From the NCBI RefSeq assembly GCF_036880965.1, contig NZ_JBAJMV010000001.1:806001-870000 (forward strand): a stretch of 64,000 bases of DNA, read 5' to 3'. This document shows, piece after piece, positions 60,606-64,000 of the stretch. Position 1 is the stretch's first letter; each line of letters opens with the position of its first letter. The position numbers and the translations under genes are program-made. The notes under the pieces were generated by a model. That model was given only the letters and a program-made list of their open reading frames with translations, was not told the DNA's origin and did no database searches. The DNA comes from JAUASW01 sp036880965. GTDB lineage: Bacteria; Pseudomonadota; Gammaproteobacteria; Burkholderiales; Burkholderiaceae_C.

Positions 60606-62396
60606 TCACAGGTCTTCGGAGCCCAGCAGCATTTCCGAGATGCCCTTGCCCGCCTGGACCATGGGCCAGACGTTCTCGGTCGGATCGGTGCGGATGTCCA
60701 GGAAGACCGTGCGGTCCTTCAGGCGCTTCGCTTCGCGCAGCGCACCCTCGACATCACCGGGCTTCTCGACCAGCAGGCCCACATGGCCATAGGCCTCAGC
60801 CAGCTTGACGAAGTCCGGCAGCGCTTCCATGTAGCTGTGCGAGTAGCGCTTGCCGTAGTCCAGCTCCTGCCACTGACGCACCATGCCGAGGTAGCGGTTG
60901 TTCAGCGACACGACCTTGACCGGCGTGTTGTACTGCTTGCAGGTCGACAGCTCCTGGATGCACATCTGGATCGAGCCTTCGCCGGTGATGCAAAACACGT
61001 CTGCATCCGGTTTGGCCAGCTTGATGCCCATGGCGTAGGGCAGGCCGACGCCCATGGTGCCCAGACCACCGGAATTGATCCAGCGGCGCGGCTGCTCGAA
61101 GCGATAGAACTGCGCAGCCCACATCTGGTGCTGGCCAACGTCCGACGTGATGTAGGTGTCGCTGTCCTTGGTCAGGTTCCAGAGCGTCTCGACCACCATC
61201 TGCGGCTTGATGACTTCGTCGGAATGCTTGTAGGCCAGGCAGTCGCGGCGGCGCCATTCATTGATCTGGCTCCACCAGGCATTGATCGCGTTTGAATCAG
61301 GGCGGGCTTGCGCCTCCTTGATCTGATGGATCAACTCCTGCAGCACATCCTTCACGTCGCCGACGATGGGGATGTCCACGCGCACGCGCTTGGAGATCGA
61401 GGAAGGATCGATGTCCACGTGGATGATCTTGCGCTCCACGGAACCGAAGTGTTTCGGGTTGCCGATCACACGGTCGTCGAAGCGCGCGCCCACGGCCAGC
61501 AGCACATCGCAGTTCTGCATGGTCATGTTGGCTTCATACGTGCCATGCATGCCCAGCATGCCGAGGAAGCGCGGGTCACTCGCGGGCATGGCGCCCAGGC
61601 CCATCAGCGTATTCGTGCAGGGGTAGCCCAGCAACTCGACCAGCTCGCGCAGCTCTTTCGAAGCCTCGCCGAGGATCACGCCGCCGCCGGTGTAGATGTA
61701 GGGCCGCTTGGCCTGCATCAGCAACTGCACCGCCTTACGGATCTGGCCCGAATGGCCCTTGCGCACCGGGTTGTAGGAGCGCATCTCCACATGCGTGGGG
61801 TACTGGAAATGGGCCTTAGCCTGGGAAACGTCCTTGGGGATGTCCACCACCACCGGGCCAGGACGGCCGGTACGGGCGATGTGGAAGGCCTTCTTGAGCG
61901 TGACAGCCAGGTCGCGCACGTCCTTCACCAGGAAGTTGTGCTTGACGATGGGACGCGTGATGCCCACGGTGTCGCATTCCTGGAAGGCGTCCAACCCGAT
62001 CGCCGGCGTCGGCACCTGGCCGGTGATGATCACCATGGGGATCGAATCCATGTAGGCGGTGGCAATGCCTGTGATGGCATTGGTCACGCCTGGACCCGAG
62101 GTCACCAGGGCAACGCCAACATCGCCTGTCGCGCGGGCATAGCCGTCAGCGGCATGGACGGCGGCCTGCTCATGGCGTACCAGGACGTGCTGGATGGTGT
62201 CCTGTTTGTACAGTGCGTCGTAGATATACAGCACTGCGCCGCCCGGATAGCCCCAGAGGTACTGGACCCCTTCAGCCTGAAGGCAACGAACAAGAATTTC
62301 AGAGCCGTTCGGCTCCGAGGAGGGGGAATTGATTTGCGGCTGTGCGCGACCATCCACGGTCGCTGCACGCTTGATGTCCGCGGCAGACATGTCCAT
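60606..62396 (-). CDS. ilvI: Acetolactate synthase large (catalytic) subunit
   Basis: This ThDP- and FAD-dependent enzyme condenses pyruvate to acetolactate, the first shared step of valine and leucine synthesis. The 596-residue protein has the N-terminal ThDP segment VQYLWGYPGGAVLYIYDAL, the FAD region and the C-terminal ThDP motif ITGEGSIQM to LNNRYLG. The usual GDGS reads GEGS; from memory this is a common variant in Burkholderiales. About 24 residues precede the conserved core, starting at the ATG at 62396 that follows AAGG; an in-frame extension to 62579 covers the leader region and is rejected. It opens the ilvI-ilvH-ilvC operon. Confidence 0.96.
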   Translation of the reverse strand: MDMSAADIKRAATVDGRAQPQINSPSSEPNGSEILVRCLQAEGVQYLWGYPGGAVLYIYDALYKQDTIQHVLVRHEQAAVHAADGYARATGDVGVALVTSGPGVTNAITGIATAYMDSIPMVIITGQVPTPAIGLDAFQECDTVGITRPIVKHNFLVKDVRDLAVTLKKAFHIARTGRPGPVVVDIPKDVSQAKAHFQYPTHVEMRSYNPVRKGHSGQIRKAVQLLMQAKRPYIYTGGGVILGEASKELRELVELLGYPCTNTLMGLGAMPASDPRFLGMLGMHGTYEANMTMQNCDVLLAVGARFDDRVIGNPKHFGSVERKIIHVDIDPSSISKRVRVDIPIVGDVKDVLQELIHQIKEAQARPDSNAINAWWSQINEWRRRDCLAYKHSDEVIKPQMVVETLWNLTKDSDTYITSDVGQHQMWAAQFYRFEQPRRWINSGGLGTMGVGLPYAMGIKLAKPDADVFCITGEGSIQMCIQELSTCKQYNTPVKVVSLNNRYLGMVRQWQELDYGKRYSHSYMEALPDFVKLAEAYGHVGLLVEKPGDVEGALREAKRLKDRTVFLDIRTDPTENVWPMVQAGKGISEMLLGSEDL

Positions 62397-62482
62397 TTTT
62401 CGAACCTTTGTGAATTTCTCTAACGAAAAACCATCGGTGCTCCTTCTCGCACCCTCGTGAGGTGGATTCGGAACCTGCGCGA

Positions 62483-62548
62483 TCAGAAACGAGGCGCCCC
62501 GGTCGGGCGGCCAGCTTGAGACCAAAAACTCATTGTGCGAAGCAGCAT
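62483..62548 (-). CDS. Candidate leader ORF upstream of ilvI
   Basis: A 21-codon ORF starts MLLRTMSFWSQ and ends GRPTGAPRF just before the ilvI leader hairpin. If translation begins at the in-frame GTG at 62569, the added part reads SAILCI, making the start rich in Ile and Leu. Downstream, GGTGC/GCACC (62453-62449 with 62440-62436) forms a 5-bp stem followed, five bases later, by TTTTT. GGTG in that stem can also pair with an upstream CACC, giving a possible terminator/antiterminator switch. The stem is weak and no good ribosome site is seen, so this is a candidate only. Confidence 0.35.
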   Translation of the reverse strand: MLLRTMSFWSQAGRPTGAPRF

Positions 62549-62651
62549 TATGCACAGAATTGCTGACACCCCCTCGCATTCCCTAGGGTGAGCCTTCGCA
62601 ATGCAATAATCGCCACCCTTTGCCAGTGCTGGGTCCCCTGCCCGAATTCCC

Positions 62652-63218
62652 TTGGCCACCGATAAAGAACTGAACGACTTCCTTCGCAGCGTCGACCGCC
62701 GTGCCTTCAAGCGCACGGCGTACATGGTTCGCGACGACGATGCGGCGCTGGACATCGTGCAGGACGCGATGATCAAGCTGGCCGAGAAATACTTCGACCG
62801 CCCGGCCGAGGAACTGCCGCTGCTGTTCCAGCGCATCCTGTCGAACGCGACGATGGACTATTTCCGTCGTCAGAAAGTTCGCAGAGCGGTCATGTCGAAC
62901 ATGTCGGACTTCGAGTCCGGGGATCCCGACGACGACTTCAATCTGCTTGAATCACTGGAAACTGGCGATGGCGCCATGGGCGCACTCAGTGCGGCCGACG
63001 AGGTTTCCAAGGCCCAGATCTTGCAGGTGATCGAAGCGGAAGTCGCTGAATTGCCCGCCCGTCAACGCGAAGCATTTCTCTTGCGTTACTGGGAAGAATT
63101 CGATGTCGCCGAGACAGCTTCCGTCATGGGCTGTTCCGAGGGCAGTGTAAAGACACATTGTTCACGAGCCGTGCATTCGCTCGCGAAATCGCTGAAAGCC
63201 AAGGGAATCACGCTATGA
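62652..63218 (+). CDS. Sigma-70 family RNA polymerase sigma factor (ECF-like)
   Basis: The 188-residue protein has sigma region 2 (FKRTAYMVRDDDAALDIVQDAMIKLAEKY, then LLFQRILSNATMDYFRRQK). Region 4 follows (LPARQREAFLLRYWEEFDVAETASVMGCSEGSVKTHCSRA), joined by an acidic linker. This is the ECF two-domain layout. The start is TTG at 62652, which gives the family-like MATDKELNDFLRSVDRRAF; no upstream ATG is available in frame. The stop overlaps the next gene's ATG (ATGA). It is divergent from ilvI. Confidence 0.9.
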   Translation: MATDKELNDFLRSVDRRAFKRTAYMVRDDDAALDIVQDAMIKLAEKYFDRPAEELPLLFQRILSNATMDYFRRQKVRRAVMSNMSDFESGDPDDDFNLLESLETGDGAMGALSAADEVSKAQILQVIEAEVAELPARQREAFLLRYWEEFDVAETASVMGCSEGSVKTHCSRAVHSLAKSLKAKGITL

Positions 63219-63706
63219 ACCAGTCAAGCCAAACGCCTCAGGACCCGGATCAAGCGGTCTCGCGCTTTGCGCAGCGCGTGACGGCTGGGCTCGACAAGCA
63301 AGCCTCCGGCCTCCCGGTTGACATCACTGAACGGCTTCGCTTTGCGCGAGAGCAAGCACTGACCAAGGCGCGCCGCGAGCGCGCTCTGGCGGCAGCGACC
63401 GTGCTGCAGGCGATGGATGTCGGCGGTGGCTCCATGGCGCTGGCTGGCAACGGCCGCTCGCCACGTTGGCTCAAGCTGGCAACACTGTTGCCGCTGATCG
63501 TGCTGGCTGCCGGCCTGCTGCTGATCCAGCAGAGCGAGTGGTACGAGCAGATCACCGCGGCCGCCGAGGTCGACACCGCGCTGTTGGCCGATAAACTGCC
63601 ACCTGCCGCCTACAGCGACCCTGGCTTCCGCGAATACTTGCAGGAAGACCAGCAACAAGCGCCGCAGCAACAGCCGCAGCAGCAACAACAACCAAAACAA
63701 GAGTGA
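63215..63706 (+). CDS. DUF3619 membrane protein downstream of the sigma factor
   Basis: This 163-residue protein of the DUF3619 family has a cytosolic helical N-terminal part (SRFAQRVTAGLDKQASGLP, then RLRFAREQALTKARRERAL). One transmembrane segment follows at about residues 84-103 (LKLATLLPLIVLAAGLLLI) and the periplasmic tail ends in a Gln/Pro-rich run. The start ATG overlaps the sigma factor stop by four bases, with AAGGGA upstream. Coupling to an ECF-like sigma factor and the single-pass layout resemble an anti-sigma factor, but no known anti-sigma motif is seen. Confidence 0.82.
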   Translation: MNQSSQTPQDPDQAVSRFAQRVTAGLDKQASGLPVDITERLRFAREQALTKARRERALAAATVLQAMDVGGGSMALAGNGRSPRWLKLATLLPLIVLAAGLLLIQQSEWYEQITAAAEVDTALLADKLPPAAYSDPGFREYLQEDQQQAPQQQPQQQQQPKQE

Positions 63707-63719
63707 CGAGCCCCACCCT

Positions 63720-64000
63720 ATGACCCGTCGGCCGCTGGCACACCGGTTCCTCATCCCCTCTTTCGCCCTGCTGCTGAGCGTCGCCGTCTCTGAAGCCGCC
63801 CTGGCGCAAGCCGAGGCGGCTTCGGCGCCTGAGGCTGCCCCTTCCAGCGTCGCAGCGCCCAAGCCCGTCAGCCATGCAAGCAAGCCCGCACCCAATGCCG
63901 GCGGACGCTGGCAGGGTTTGGCGGCGAGCTACCAGCGCGTGCTCGCGCCCCTGCAAAAGGACTGGGACAGCCTGGACCCGGCCAGCCAGGGCAAGTGGTT
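63720..64000 (+). CDS. DUF3106 exported protein, 3' end outside window
   Basis: Ninety-three residues are visible. A signal peptide (RFLIPSFALLLSVAVSEAALAQ) is followed by an Ala/Pro/Ser-rich spacer and the start of a DUF3106 domain (LAPLQKDWDSLDPASQGKW). It starts 13 bp after the DUF3619 gene and is probably its operon partner. The function of the family is unknown; the tryptophan-rich helical repeats are reminiscent of periplasmic sensor proteins. The gene continues past the window end. Confidence 0.82.
   Translation, partial: MTRRPLAHRFLIPSFALLLSVAVSEAALAQAEAASAPEAAPSSVAAPKPVSHASKPAPNAGGRWQGLAASYQRVLAPLQKDWDSLDPASQGKW

Overview
The window reads as an ordinary, high-GC betaproteobacterial chromosome segment, most likely from the Burkholderiales (Leptothrix/Rubrivivax/Roseateles-like). 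This rests on gene order and protein style: rlmN-pilW-rodZ-ispG-hisS-yfgM-bamB-der, tRNA-Leu-tig-clpP-clpX-lon, hpnC-hpnD-hpnE, ilvI-ilvH-ilvC-pssA-leuA, and the sigma factor/DUF3619/DUF3106 trio. No rRNA, insertion sequence, prophage, CRISPR array or toxin-antitoxin pair was found. Coding density is very high and almost every gene is a recognisable core gene.

Layout. Positions 1-8758 (minus) hold ndk, rlmN and the tightly packed pilW-rodZ-ispG-hisS-yfgM-bamB-der group: 23S/tRNA methylation, pilus assembly, cell shape, isoprenoid precursor synthesis, tRNA charging, outer-membrane assembly and ribosome assembly. Positions 8874-12995 (minus) hold rluB, scpB and rluD, with bamD divergent at 13052. 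Positions 13976-18801 carry a DinG-type helicase, a small YdcH-like protein, a PP2C phosphatase, an exported coiled-coil protein and zapE. The 2-oxoglutarate dehydrogenase operon odhA-odhB-lpdA is at 18864-24457. Positions 24839-29242 hold a 2OG-Fe(II) oxygenase, a Cys-cluster protein and two tandem peptide-type ABC binding proteins without a transporter. Positions 29249-33785 hold nitronate monooxygenase, an acyl-CoA dehydrogenase and etfBA. These are followed by murI, an MFS transporter, an amidohydrolase and a degenerate GGDEF protein.

Positions 38144-38757 form a minus-strand tRNA array: three identical tRNA-Gly(GCC), tRNA-Cys(GCA) and tRNA-Leu(UAA). The proteostasis block lon-clpX-clpP-tig-tRNA-Leu(UAG) follows. 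An RND efflux pump (45091-49390) is divergent from the squalene genes hpnCDE and an IclR regulator; a TetR-type palindrome overlaps the pump promoter. After pbpG comes the branched-chain amino acid block on the minus strand, transcribed ilvI, ilvH, ilvC, pssA, then two different types of 2-isopropylmalate synthase. The window ends with a sigma-70 family factor overlapping DUF3619 and DUF3106 genes.

The most interesting unannotated signals are regulatory. First, upstream of the longer leuA, a short leader peptide with three consecutive Leu codons (two of them rare CTA) is followed by a rho-independent terminator, which is the architecture of transcription attenuation. Second, a well-formed sigma-70 promoter with a TetR-type operator at its start site drives the RND pump, with no regulator gene nearby. 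Third, an ACGTTAACGT-centred palindrome lies upstream of etfBA. Fourth, a leader ORF and a weak hairpin lie upstream of ilvI. No convincing wholly new multi-gene system is visible. All functional calls come from reading the sequence and recalling families; no database search was run.
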